A stretch of 64,000 bases of DNA from Edwardsiella anguillarum (lineage in GTDB: Bacteria; Pseudomonadota; Gammaproteobacteria; Enterobacterales; Enterobacteriaceae): the NCBI RefSeq assembly GCF_008801815.1, contig NZ_VZOX01000009.1; one strand, 5' to 3'. A program made the translations under genes and the position numbers. Numbering within the stretch: the stretch's first letter is position 1; each line of letters begins with the position of its first letter. The notes under the pieces were generated by a model, which saw only the letters and a list, made by a program, of their open reading frames with translations, made no database searches and had not been told where the DNA came from. This document shows, in pieces, positions 45,119 through 53,089 of the stretch.

Positions 45119-46135
45119 TTACTGTGGGTAACCGGTGGGGTTCTGTGACTGCCAGCGCCAGGTGTCCTCGGCCATCTCCTGCAGCGTGTGGCTGACCCGC
45201 CAGTTCAGCTCGCGCTCGGCCTTGGCGGCGTCGGCCCAGTAGGCGGGCAGATCGCCCTCCCGGCGTGGGGCAAAGCGGTAGGGCAGCGCCTTACCGCAGG
45301 CGTGGCTGAAGGCGTCCACCACCTGCAGAACGCTGTAGCCGACGCCGGCGCCGAGGTTGTAGATGTGCACGCCGGGACGCTGGGTCTTGGCCTGCAGCGC
45401 CGCCAGATGGCCGTCGGCCAGATCCATCACGTGAATGTAATCGCGTACGCCGGTGCCGTCGGGCGTCGGGTAGTCGTTGCCGAAAATGGCTAGGGCGTCG
45501 CGGCGGCCGATGGCCACCTGGGAGATATAGGGCATCAGGTTATTGGGGATCCCCTGCGGATCCTCGCCCATTAGGCCTGAGGGGTGGGCGCCGACTGGAT
45601 TGAAGTAGCGCAGCAGGGTGACGCTCCACTGCGGCGCCGCGCGCTGCAGATCCTGCAGGATTTGCTCCACCATCAGCTTGCTGCGGCCATAGGGGCTGGC
45701 GGGCATGCCGGTGGGCATGGTTTCGATATAGGGGACCTGGGGCTGTTCGCCGTAGACGGTGGCGGAGGAGCTGAAGATGATGTTATGCACGCCGGCATCG
45801 CCCATGGCCTCCAGCAGGATCAGCGTACCGCCGACGTTATTGTCGTAGTAGGCCAGCGGCTGCTGCACCGATTCGCCGACGGCCTTCAGGCCGGCAAAGT
45901 GGATCACGGCGTCGATGGCCTGTTCGGTAAAGATGCGCTTGAGCAGCGCCCGATCGCGAACATCCCCCTGATACAGCCGCGGGCGTGCGCCGGTCAGGGT
46001 GGCGATGCGATCCAGCACGCTAGCCTTGCTGTTGCTCAGATTATCGAGGATGACCGGCGTGTGGCCCGCCTGCAGCAGCTGGACGCAGGTATGGCTGCCA
46101 ATGTAACCGCTTCCCCCGGTGACTAATACAATCAT
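45119..46135 (-). CDS. galE: UDP-glucose 4-epimerase
   Basis: This NAD-dependent enzyme interconverts UDP-galactose and UDP-glucose. The 338-residue protein (same as E. coli) begins MIVLVTGGSGYIGSHTCVQL and has the catalytic YGRSKLMVE. The start at 46135 replaces a longer open frame whose first 15 residues cover the promoter. It is the first gene of galETKM and its 5' end contains the internal gal operator. Confidence 0.98.
   Translation of the reverse strand: MIVLVTGGSGYIGSHTCVQLLQAGHTPVILDNLSNSKASVLDRIATLTGARPRLYQGDVRDRALLKRIFTEQAIDAVIHFAGLKAVGESVQQPLAYYDNNVGGTLILLEAMGDAGVHNIIFSSSATVYGEQPQVPYIETMPTGMPASPYGRSKLMVEQILQDLQRAAPQWSVTLLRYFNPVGAHPSGLMGEDPQGIPNNLMPYISQVAIGRRDALAIFGNDYPTPDGTGVRDYIHVMDLADGHLAALQAKTQRPGVHIYNLGAGVGYSVLQVVDAFSHACGKALPYRFAPRREGDLPAYWADAAKAERELNWRVSHTLQEMAEDTWRWQSQNPTGYPQ
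46101..46116 (-). promoter_or_regulatory. Internal gal operator (OI) within galE
   Basis: On the minus strand GGGAAGCGGTTACAT over codons 6-11 of galE resembles the E. coli OI sequence GTGGTAGCGGTTACAT. Its conservation is partly forced by the GSGYI coding motif, so it is less sure than OE. Confidence 0.6.
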
Positions 46136-46212
46136 GTTGGACTCCCAGTGCGATGCTAGTGGCAGAAAGGTAGCATGCATGAGGGCTTGAAAAGGTGATC
46201 TGTGCGGTAAAA

Positions 46213-46228
46213 ATGGAATCGTTTACAC
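46213..46228 (-). promoter_or_regulatory. External gal operator (OE) upstream of galE
   Basis: On the minus strand GTGTAAACGATTCCAT matches the GalR/GalS operator OE of E. coli in 15 of 16 positions. It lies 78-93 bases upstream of the galE start. With OI it would support repression by looping. Confidence 0.88.
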
Positions 46229-46357
46229 TAAGGCGATAAACGCCGCTCTCCAATGAAAATGGCGTGATGGCAGCATTGGAGACAGCGCGCAGGCTATGAA
46301 GGAATTCGGTTTGTGGTATCGCTTACATAGCCGCGCCGGCGCCTCGCTCTCGATGGC

Positions 46358-47167
46358 TTAGGGCCGATAGAGCGGGTAGGTAAAGAACAGCAGGTGCAGC
46401 ATATTCAGGGCGAAGTGGAACAGGGTGGCCACCCACAGACGCCCGCTCCATTGCCAGGCCAGGCCGTAAATGATCCCGGCGAGCGTGGCGAAGATGACCA
46501 GCAGCAGGCCGCCGCTCAGGTGGCTTAGCCCAAACAGAACGGCGCTTATCGGCAGCGCAATCCATGGCCCCAGCCAGACGCCCAGGCGCTGTTGCAGGTA
46601 GCCGCGAAACAGCGCCTCTTCCGCCAGGGAGACAAACAGCAGGTTGATAATGGCGAAGAGCGGTGTCCAGGCGGGCCAGTGTGGTTCAATGCGCAGGCCG
46701 CCCAGCGCTACGGCCAGCAGCAGCAGGGCCGGTACGCTGAGCAGCAGGACGCCCCAGCGCCACGGCGCAACGGGGGGCACGCCGGGACGGCGCAGCAGCG
46801 TGGGGTAGAGCGCCAGCAGCAGCAGCGGCACCAGCGACTTATCCAGGTTGGCATACAGGGTAAACGGGGCGCTGTGTGGCCCGGCGCTCACCCGATCCAG
46901 TAACAGCGGGTTGTGAAAGCCGGGAAAAGCGTGTGTGTAGAGGGCGATAATGCCAAGGAGAAGCGCGATCTCACTGATGCCACGCCAGCGCGGAGACAGA
47001 CGCTGGCGCAGCGATAGCAGCAGCGCCATGAGCGCCAGCATGGCGATGGCCGGCAGCGTGATGAACCCCTGCTGCGCAAGGAGCAGGACAGCGCATCCGG
47101 CCAGCAGAAAGGCGACGCGCGGCGCCAGCGCCAGCAGCGCCGGCGGCAGTAACATGATCCACCACAT
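46358..47167 (-). CDS. CPBP family intramembrane glutamic endopeptidase
   Basis: The 269-residue multispan membrane protein belongs to the CPBP (CAAX/Abi) protease family. Three family motifs are present: EEALFRGYLQQRL (EExxxR) near residue 184, FGLSHL near 216, and HFALNML near 252. About eight hydrophobic segments are visible. Members process prenylated proteins, confer self-immunity to bacteriocins or act in regulated proteolysis; the role here is unknown. It lies between galE and modE, where E. coli has modF. Confidence 0.87.
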   Translation of the reverse strand: MWWIMLLPPALLALAPRVAFLLAGCAVLLLAQQGFITLPAIAMLALMALLLSLRQRLSPRWRGISEIALLLGIIALYTHAFPGFHNPLLLDRVSAGPHSAPFTLYANLDKSLVPLLLLALYPTLLRRPGVPPVAPWRWGVLLLSVPALLLLAVALGGLRIEPHWPAWTPLFAIINLLFVSLAEEALFRGYLQQRLGVWLGPWIALPISAVLFGLSHLSGGLLLVIFATLAGIIYGLAWQWSGRLWVATLFHFALNMLHLLFFTYPLYRP

Positions 47168-47294
47168 AATACTCCCTCAGGTATTGTTAATAATTGTCGT
47201 CATTTGTTTTTTATCATGTTAACACGGCGGGGTAAACCGCCGTTAAATGCCGGGTCGGGCTGACCGGGAGAGGGGCGCCGGGGGACGCGGCGCG

Positions 47295-48086
47295 TTACGC
47301 GAGGGTGGCGATAATGACCCGATCGGCGTTAAACAGGGCGTTGACCGGCATGCCGACGCTCAGGTGCAGCTGGCTCATGGTGCGGTTATCGACGGTGGCG
47401 CACAGGGTTTCTCCGCCGGGCAGCGCGATCAGCACCTCGCTGTTGTCGCTGCCGGCCTGAATATGGCTGACCAGGCCGCTCAGCGCATTGTCGGCGGCGC
47501 CGCACAGGGCGTTGTCGGTGCACAGGCGGATCCAGGGCGCCTTGATCAGCACCAGCACCTCTTTACCCGGACGCAGCGCCAGACGACGGGCGCTCTGGGC
47601 GGTTACGGCGGCGCGCAGACGGGTCTTACCGTCCGCCAGTTGCACCAGCAGATGCTGCTGGACCGACTCCTCGCCGCGCTCGATGACGGTGCCGAAAAAC
47701 TGGTTGCGGGCGCTGGTCTGCAGGGAAAAGCGAGCGATCGCCGCCAGCAGGCTGTCGAGGGGCAGATCGTCGGTTTTCAGCACGTCGAAGGCCTTCTGCT
47801 GGATTTGCCCCAGCAGATCGTACAGCGCAATCAGGCGCTCGCCGTAGCGGGTCAGCCGGGCGCCGCCGCCCCCTTTACCGCCGGTGGCGCGTTCGACGAT
47901 CTCATCGTCCGCCAGCTGGTTCATTTCGTTGATGGCATCCCAGGCGCTTTTATAGCTGATCCCGGCCAGCTTGGCGCCCTGACTGATGGAGCCGGTATGG
48001 CGCACCTGCTTGAGCAGCTCGATGCGGCGCGGATCGGCAAACAGGCGATCCTGTAGTTTAAGGGTGAGTAAAATATCGGCTTGCAT
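47295..48086 (-). CDS. modE: Molybdate-responsive transcriptional regulator ModE
   Basis: ModE represses modABC when molybdate is bound. The 263-residue protein has an N-terminal winged helix (RHTGSISQGAKLAGISYKSAWDAINEMN) and two C-terminal Mop-type molybdate-binding domains (about residues 125-195 and 200-263). Length matches E. coli ModE (262). The start at 48086 (MQADILLTLKL) is chosen by homology. Its operator is seen before modA at 49429-49456. Confidence 0.96.
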   Translation of the reverse strand: MQADILLTLKLQDRLFADPRRIELLKQVRHTGSISQGAKLAGISYKSAWDAINEMNQLADDEIVERATGGKGGGGARLTRYGERLIALYDLLGQIQQKAFDVLKTDDLPLDSLLAAIARFSLQTSARNQFFGTVIERGEESVQQHLLVQLADGKTRLRAAVTAQSARRLALRPGKEVLVLIKAPWIRLCTDNALCGAADNALSGLVSHIQAGSDNSEVLIALPGGETLCATVDNRTMSQLHLSVGMPVNALFNADRVIIATLA

Positions 48087-48292
48087 GGCGGCTCCTCGCA
48101 TTGACGCTCCCTCTATTGTGGCCGATCCGGCGCCCGTCAGGCAAACCGCGCGTATCGCACGGATTGAACAATGCCAAACGCCATCGGCTAGGTTACACTA
48201 TGGAGCAGGATACTGCCTTTTTGGCGCCGCTTGCGGCGAAGTCAACGGTAGGGTTAGCGCACTGCGCATATCAACGGAGAGTTAAGTCAGCC

Positions 48293-48436
48293 ATGTTTGA
48301 ACTGCTGAAGAGTCTGGTTGTCGCCGCCATCATGGTACCCGTGGTGATGGCGATTATTATGGGGCTAATCTGGGGGATGGGGGAGCTGTGTAACCTGATC
48401 TCCGCCTGGGGCCACCCGGAAGAGAAAGAGTCCTGA
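48293..48436 (+). CDS. acrZ: AcrAB-TolC efflux accessory peptide AcrZ
   Basis: This 47-residue single-span peptide starts MFELLKSLVVAAIMVPVVMA, nearly identical in its membrane part to E. coli AcrZ (49 residues), which binds AcrB and alters its drug preference. The position between modE and modA is the same as in E. coli. The start at 48293 is fixed by homology; the open frame upstream is noncoding. Confidence 0.93.
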   Translation: MFELLKSLVVAAIMVPVVMAIIMGLIWGMGELCNLISAWGHPEEKES

Positions 48437-48488
48437 TCCCCGCAGCGCGACGTACCCATGTGGGGTGCCTATCGCGCCGCTGTGTTTC

Positions 48489-48515
48489 CGACATCGCCCG
48501 GCAAAGCCGGGCGAT
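48489..48515 (+). terminator. Stem-loop after acrZ
   Basis: Perfect 12-base arms ACATCGCCCGGC and GCCGGGCGATGT enclose AAA, 52 bases after the acrZ stop. It lacks a full U run. Confidence 0.55.
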
Positions 48516-48559
48516 GTGCTGTCTGGCGCTGCCACTTTCCATCCGCCGCGGAGGCTGCC

Positions 48560-49336
48560 GTGTTTTCCGATGATCAACTGCATGATATCAACCTGATCGC
48601 CCGTTTTTTGGCCTGCGATGCGTTCGCCGGGGCGCGGCCCGCCGTCGGCAGCGCCGATCTGTTGGTGCTGTTGGGTAACGCCCTGCTGCCGACCGCCTGG
48701 CGCAGCTTTGACGCCGTACGCGCCGGCGTGGCGCCGCGGCTGCTGATCGCCGGCGGGATTGGCCACTCCACGCCGCTGCTGTACCAGGCGCTGGCCGATG
48801 AGCCGGCGGCTGGCGGACTGGCGACGGCGGGGCAGGCCGAAGCCCCGCTGCTGGCGGCGTTGGCCCTCCGTCAGGGGCGGCTGGCACCGTCGCAGATCTG
48901 GCTGGAGAGCGCGTCGACCAACTGCGGGGAGAACGCGCGCTTTGCCCGCGCGCTGCTACAGGAGAAGGGGGCGACGCCGTCGCGTCTGCTGCTGGTGCAG
49001 GATCCCCTGATGCAGCGCCGCACGCTGGCAACCTTTCAGCGGGTTTGGCAGGACTGTCCCGCGGTGCAGTTTACCAGCTGGCCGACCTTTGTGCCCCGCC
49101 TGGAGCGCGGTGCCGGCGGGGTGACGATCGCGGGGGCCCCCGGCGCCCTGTGGTCGCTGGATCGCTTTATGTCGCTGCTGCTGGGGGAGATCCCGCGCCT
49201 GCGCGACGATGCGCGAGGCTACGGGCCGCGCGGGCGCGACTTTATCGCCCACGTTGCCATTCCCGACGCGGTGGAGGCGGCCTTTACGCGGGTGGCGGCG
49301 TCGCTGGGCGAGCGCTATGGCTTTCGTCCGGCCTGA
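48560..49336 (+). CDS. ydcF: DUF218 family protein YdcF
   Basis: The 258-residue protein matches E. coli YdcF, a DUF218 protein reported to bind S-adenosylmethionine but without a settled role. Shared blocks are LLIAGGIGHSTPLLYQAL, STNCGENARFARALL, VQDPLMQRRTLATF and GEIPRLRDDARGYGPRGRDFI. GTG at 48560 with GGAGG five bases before it is chosen as start; the frame is open for 34 more codons upstream but that part crosses the acrZ stem-loop. In E. coli the gene is elsewhere, so its place between acrZ and modA is a local feature. Confidence 0.9.
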   Translation: MFSDDQLHDINLIARFLACDAFAGARPAVGSADLLVLLGNALLPTAWRSFDAVRAGVAPRLLIAGGIGHSTPLLYQALADEPAAGGLATAGQAEAPLLAALALRQGRLAPSQIWLESASTNCGENARFARALLQEKGATPSRLLLVQDPLMQRRTLATFQRVWQDCPAVQFTSWPTFVPRLERGAGGVTIAGAPGALWSLDRFMSLLLGEIPRLRDDARGYGPRGRDFIAHVAIPDAVEAAFTRVAASLGERYGFRPA

Positions 49337-49428
49337 GTGCGCCGCCGGGCGATGCCCCGGCGCCGTGCGGGCGCCTAAATGCTAACGGCGTCATATTTAG
49401 CGCTTTTTTCAGTGTCCTTGCCTGCGCT

Positions 49429-49456
49429 TACGCCATATAATCGATTATACAACGAT
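49429..49456 (+). promoter_or_regulatory. ModE operator of modABC
   Basis: TACGCCATATA, six bases, then TATACAACGAT: this agrees with the ModE consensus (ATCGCTATATA-N6-TATATAACGAT) in all but a few positions, and lies 27-54 bases before the modA start. Molybdate-bound ModE would repress here. Confidence 0.88.
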
Positions 49457-49482
49457 ATAACCGAATGAAGCGGGGAGATGTG

Positions 49483-50250
49483 ATGAAAGCGTGGAATAGA
49501 TTACTGGCGGGGGCCGTACTGGCCGTCGGCGTCTGCCAGGGCGCCCAGGCCGAAGACAAGGTGACGGTCTTTGCCGCCGCCTCCCTGACCAATGCGCTGC
49601 AGGAGATTGCGGCGCAGTACCAGCAGGGCAAGCAGGTGAGCATCGTCACCTCGTTCGCCTCTTCCTCGACGCTGGCGCGCCAGATCGATCAGGGGGCGCC
49701 AGCCGATCTGTTCATCTCCGCCGATCAGAAGTGGATGAACTACGCCATCGATAAACACGCCGTGGTGGCCGATACTCGCTATACCCTGCTGGGGAATCAG
49801 CTGGTGCTGGTGGCGCCGGCTGACAGTAAGCTGGGTCAAATGACCATTAATGCGCAGACTCACTGGAAAAAACTGCTGGACGGCGGCCGTCTGGCGGTGG
49901 GCGATCCGGACCACGTGCCGGCGGGGATCTATGCCAAGGAGTCGCTGCAGGCGCTGGGGGCCTGGGAGACGCTGTCGCCGCTGATGGCGCGGGCCAACGA
50001 CGTGCGTGCGGCGCTGGCGCTGGTTGAGCGCGGCGAGGCGCCGCTGGGGATCGTATACGGCTCCGACGCCGTGGCCAGCAAAAAGGTGAAGGTGGTTGGG
50101 GTCTTCCCGGCGGACAGTCATAAGCCGGTGGAGTACCCGATGGCGATCGTCAAGGGGAAACAGAGCCCGGCGGTCGACGCCTTCTACGATTATCTGAAGG
50201 GGCCACAGGCGGCCACTGTCTTTACCCGCTACGGTTTTACCCCGCGTTAA
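49483..50250 (+). CDS. modA: Molybdate ABC transporter substrate-binding protein
   Basis: This is the periplasmic molybdate/tungstate-binding protein. The 255-residue precursor starts MKAWNRLLAGAVLAVGVCQG with a signal peptide ending AQA, and the mature protein begins EDKVTVFAAASLTNALQEIA, the conserved oxyanion-binding N-terminus. The second-domain AVGDPDHVPAGIYAKESL is also conserved. The start at 49483 has GGGGAG upstream. First gene of modABC. Confidence 0.96.
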   Translation: MKAWNRLLAGAVLAVGVCQGAQAEDKVTVFAAASLTNALQEIAAQYQQGKQVSIVTSFASSSTLARQIDQGAPADLFISADQKWMNYAIDKHAVVADTRYTLLGNQLVLVAPADSKLGQMTINAQTHWKKLLDGGRLAVGDPDHVPAGIYAKESLQALGAWETLSPLMARANDVRAALALVERGEAPLGIVYGSDAVASKKVKVVGVFPADSHKPVEYPMAIVKGKQSPAVDAFYDYLKGPQAATVFTRYGFTPR

Positions 50251-50253
50251 TCC

Positions 50254-50952
50254 GTGAGTATGTTTCTCAGTCCCTACGAATGGGAGGCCGTGGTGCTCAG
50301 CCTGCAGGTAGCGGGCACCGCGGTGATCTTCAGTCTGCCGCTGGGCATTGCGACCGCCTGGGTGCTGGTGCGCTACCGGTTTCCCGGTAAGTCGCTGCTG
50401 GACAGCGTGATCCACCTGCCGCTGGTGCTGCCGCCGGTGGTCATCGGCTACCTGCTGCTGCTGGCGATGGGGCGCAAGGGGGTCATCGGCGCCTGGCTGT
50501 ACAGCTGGTTCGGCTTCAGCTTCAGCTTCAGCTGGCACGGCGCCGCGCTGGCGTCGGCGGTGGTGGCGTTTCCGTTGATGGTGCGCGCCATTCGTCTGGC
50601 GCTGGCCTCGGTGGATCGGCGCCTGGAGCAGGCGGCGCGCACGCTGGGCGCCAGTCCGCTGCGGGTCTTTTTTACCATCACGCTGCCCCTGTCGTTTCCC
50701 GGCATTCTGGCCGGGACGGTGCTGGCCTTCGCCCGCTCGCTGGGCGAATTTGGCGCCACCATCACCTTCGTATCCAACATTCCCGGCGAGACGCGCACCA
50801 TCCCGCTGGCGATGTATACCCTGATCGAGACGCCGGGCGCCGAATCCGAGGCGGCCCGGCTGTGCGCGATCGCCATCGCGCTGTCGCTGCTGTCGCTGAT
50901 GCTCTCCGAGTGGCTGGCGCGCTGGAGTCAGAAACGGCTGGGAGGTGGCTGA
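50254..50952 (+). CDS. modB: Molybdate ABC transporter permease
   Basis: The inner-membrane permease of the molybdate transporter has about five helices and the EAA loop QAARTLGASPLRVFFTITLPL, followed by RSLGEFGATITFVSNIPGETRTIP. Length is 232 from GTG 50254, or 230 from ATG 50260; the choice between them is open. It is three bases after modA. Confidence 0.96.
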   Translation: MSMFLSPYEWEAVVLSLQVAGTAVIFSLPLGIATAWVLVRYRFPGKSLLDSVIHLPLVLPPVVIGYLLLLAMGRKGVIGAWLYSWFGFSFSFSWHGAALASAVVAFPLMVRAIRLALASVDRRLEQAARTLGASPLRVFFTITLPLSFPGILAGTVLAFARSLGEFGATITFVSNIPGETRTIPLAMYTLIETPGAESEAARLCAIAIALSLLSLMLSEWLARWSQKRLGGG

Positions 50953-50953
50953 G

Positions 50954-52012
50954 ATGCTGCATATTGATCTTCGCCAGCGCCTGGGCGATCTGGATCTGCG
51001 GGTCGATGCCGATCTGCCGGGCGAGGGGATCACCGCCATCTTCGGCCTGTCCGGAGCGGGCAAGACCTCGCTGATTAACGCCATCGGCGGACTGACGCGT
51101 CCGCAGCAGGGGCGCATTGTGCTCAACGGACGCACGCTGGTGGACTGCGAGCGCGGGATCTGTCTGCCGCCGGAGCAACGGCGCATCGGCTATGTGTTCC
51201 AAGATGCGCGCCTGTTTCCCCACTACCGGGTGCGCGGCAACCTGACCTATGGCATGGCGGCGCAGATGCGCGGACAGTTTGACGATATCGTCGGCCTGTT
51301 GGGCATCGACGCGCTGCTGGATCGCTTTCCGCGCACCCTCTCCGGCGGCGAGATGCAGCGGGTGGCCATCGGCCGCGCCCTGTTAACCGCACCGGAGCTG
51401 CTGCTGATGGATGAGCCGCTGGCCTCCCTGGATCTGCCGCGTAAGCGTGAGCTGCTGCCCTATCTGGAGCGTCTGGCGCGCGATGTGCGCACGCCCATTC
51501 TGTACGTCAGCCACAGCATGGAGGAGATCCTGCGTTTGGCGCAGCACGTGCTGCTGCTGGATCGCGGGCAGATGCGCGCCTTTGGCCGCCTGGAGGAGGT
51601 GTGGGCCAGCAGCGCCCTGCGTCCCTGGCTGCAAAAGGAGGAGCCGAGCAGCGTGCTCAACGTGCGTCTCGATCGCCACCATCCGCACTACGCGATGAGC
51701 GCCCTGGCGCTGGGCGCACAGTGTCTGTGGGTGAGCCGTCAGGCAGGTGAGCCGGGGGATCGGCTGCGGCTGAGCATCAACGCGGCGGACGTCTCGCTGG
51801 TGCGGGAGGTGCCGCGCGCCAGCAGCATCCGCAATATTCTGGCGGTCAGCGTGGTCGAGCTGCTGGAGGTGGAGGGGCAGGTGGACGTTAAGCTGGCGCT
51901 GGAGGGGGAGACCCTGTGGGCGCGGATCACCCCCTGGGCGCGTGACGATCTGGGGCTGGCGCCGGGCCAGCGCCTGTACGCCCAGATTAAGAGCGTGTCC
52001 ATCAACCAATAG
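50954..52012 (+). CDS. modC: Molybdate ABC transporter ATP-binding protein
   Basis: The 352-residue ATPase (same as E. coli) has Walker A GLSGAGKTS, the signature LSGGEMQRVAIGRALL, Walker B LLLMDEPLASLD and the switch histidine in YVSHSM. The C-terminal Mop domain (about residues 290-352) senses molybdate. ATG at 50954 is chosen because GGAGG is nine bases upstream; the GTG at 50945 directly abuts that site. The start is immediately after the modB stop. Confidence 0.97.
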   Translation: MLHIDLRQRLGDLDLRVDADLPGEGITAIFGLSGAGKTSLINAIGGLTRPQQGRIVLNGRTLVDCERGICLPPEQRRIGYVFQDARLFPHYRVRGNLTYGMAAQMRGQFDDIVGLLGIDALLDRFPRTLSGGEMQRVAIGRALLTAPELLLMDEPLASLDLPRKRELLPYLERLARDVRTPILYVSHSMEEILRLAQHVLLLDRGQMRAFGRLEEVWASSALRPWLQKEEPSSVLNVRLDRHHPHYAMSALALGAQCLWVSRQAGEPGDRLRLSINAADVSLVREVPRASSIRNILAVSVVELLEVEGQVDVKLALEGETLWARITPWARDDLGLAPGQRLYAQIKSVSINQ

Positions 52013-52023
52013 GCCCGCCGGCG

Positions 52024-52047
52024 GCGTCACGGCGGGTGCCGTGACGC
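52024..52047. terminator. Stem-loop between modC and ybhA
   Basis: Perfect ten-base arms GCGTCACGGC and GCCGTGACGC around GGGT separate convergent genes. There is no U run. Confidence 0.5.
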
Positions 52048-52060
52048 GATCCCCCGCTGA

Positions 52061-52882
52061 TTACGACAGCACGCGACGGCGTAGGAAGTCGGCGATGGCC
52101 GACGTCTCATTGCTGCCGATGATCTCCGCGGCGCGCGCCTTAACGGCGTCGGCGCTGTTGCCCATGGCCACGCCGAGGCCGGCAGACTCCAGCATACTGA
52201 TATCATTAAAGTTATCGCCAAAGGCGACCACCTGGTCCATCGCGATGCCGCGCGCGGCGGCGTACTCGGCCAGGCGGCGCCCCTTGCTGTTTCCCGCCTG
52301 CGCCACATCCACCTGATCGTGCCATGACCATTCGCAGGCCAGCCCCAGATCGCGCTTGATGCCGGCGGCAAAGTCGCGCAGGCGCTCGGTGTCCTCGTCT
52401 GAGGTCGCGAACTTCCAGATAGCGTCGACCTGCTCGGCGGCAGCGTGCAGGCTATCGACCTGCTGCAGCACCGGGCGCTGATCCGCCGGCAGGGACTCTG
52501 CCCAGGCGTGAGAGCGCAGTACGTGGCCGGTCGGCCGCTGATAGAGCATCGCGTTATCCACATACATCAGTCCATGGATCTGCTGCTGCTCCAGGCGCGC
52601 CAGCACCGCCCGCGCCTGCTCGGGGCGCAGCGGATCGGCGGCCAGTACGCGCCGGGCGGGGTAGTCATACAGGTAGGTGCCATTGCAGCAGATGGCCGGG
52701 GTATCCAGCTGCAGGGCCTGATAAAACGGATGGATGGCGACGTGGTGACGGCCGGTGACGATCATCACCTCCAGCCCGGCGGCGCGCGCCTCGGCCAGCG
52801 CAGCCAGAGATTCCGGCAGGATCTGTTTACGCGCGTTGAGCAGGGTGCCGTCCAGATCGAGGGCAATCAAGCGATAGTGCAT
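52061..52882 (-). CDS. ybhA: HAD family pyridoxal phosphate phosphatase YbhA
   Basis: The 273-residue Cof-type HAD phosphatase matches E. coli YbhA, active on pyridoxal 5'-phosphate and sugar phosphates. Motifs are DLDGTLLN (nucleophile Asp9), VTGRH for motif II, and AFGDNFNDISMLESAG for motif IV. It is convergent with modC. In E. coli pgl follows on the other side; here the repeat element and sugar cassette do. Confidence 0.93.
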   Translation of the reverse strand: MHYRLIALDLDGTLLNARKQILPESLAALAEARAAGLEVMIVTGRHHVAIHPFYQALQLDTPAICCNGTYLYDYPARRVLAADPLRPEQARAVLARLEQQQIHGLMYVDNAMLYQRPTGHVLRSHAWAESLPADQRPVLQQVDSLHAAAEQVDAIWKFATSDEDTERLRDFAAGIKRDLGLACEWSWHDQVDVAQAGNSKGRRLAEYAAARGIAMDQVVAFGDNFNDISMLESAGLGVAMGNSADAVKARAAEIIGSNETSAIADFLRRRVLS

Positions 52883-52951
52883 TGGCGATACCTTAAATCA
52901 ATGGATTCTGCGCCAAATGTTACACCGGATGGCCACAGGGGGACAGCGCCG

Positions 52952-53066
52952 GGATCTGTCACGTTCACGGTTGCTCAGTAGGCTGCGCTGGCATTGCCGG
53001 TTCGTCAGGCGGCCTGTCGATAAAAAACAGTCAGCTCGGATTTTCAGCGGTTAACGCGACAGAACC
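52952..53066. repeat. Inverted-repeat-bounded element, copy A (left of the sugar cassette)
   Basis: A ~115-bp element with left end GGATCTGTCACG and right end CGCGACAGAACC, which are imperfect inverted repeats. Its core 52977-53050 matches the core of copy B (60078-60151) in 66 of 74 positions by eye and has the same orientation. There is no reading frame in it. It is consistent with a MITE or an IS remnant. Confidence 0.75.
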
Positions 53067-53089
53067 TTTTCATGCGGCAGAGTCCCCTA

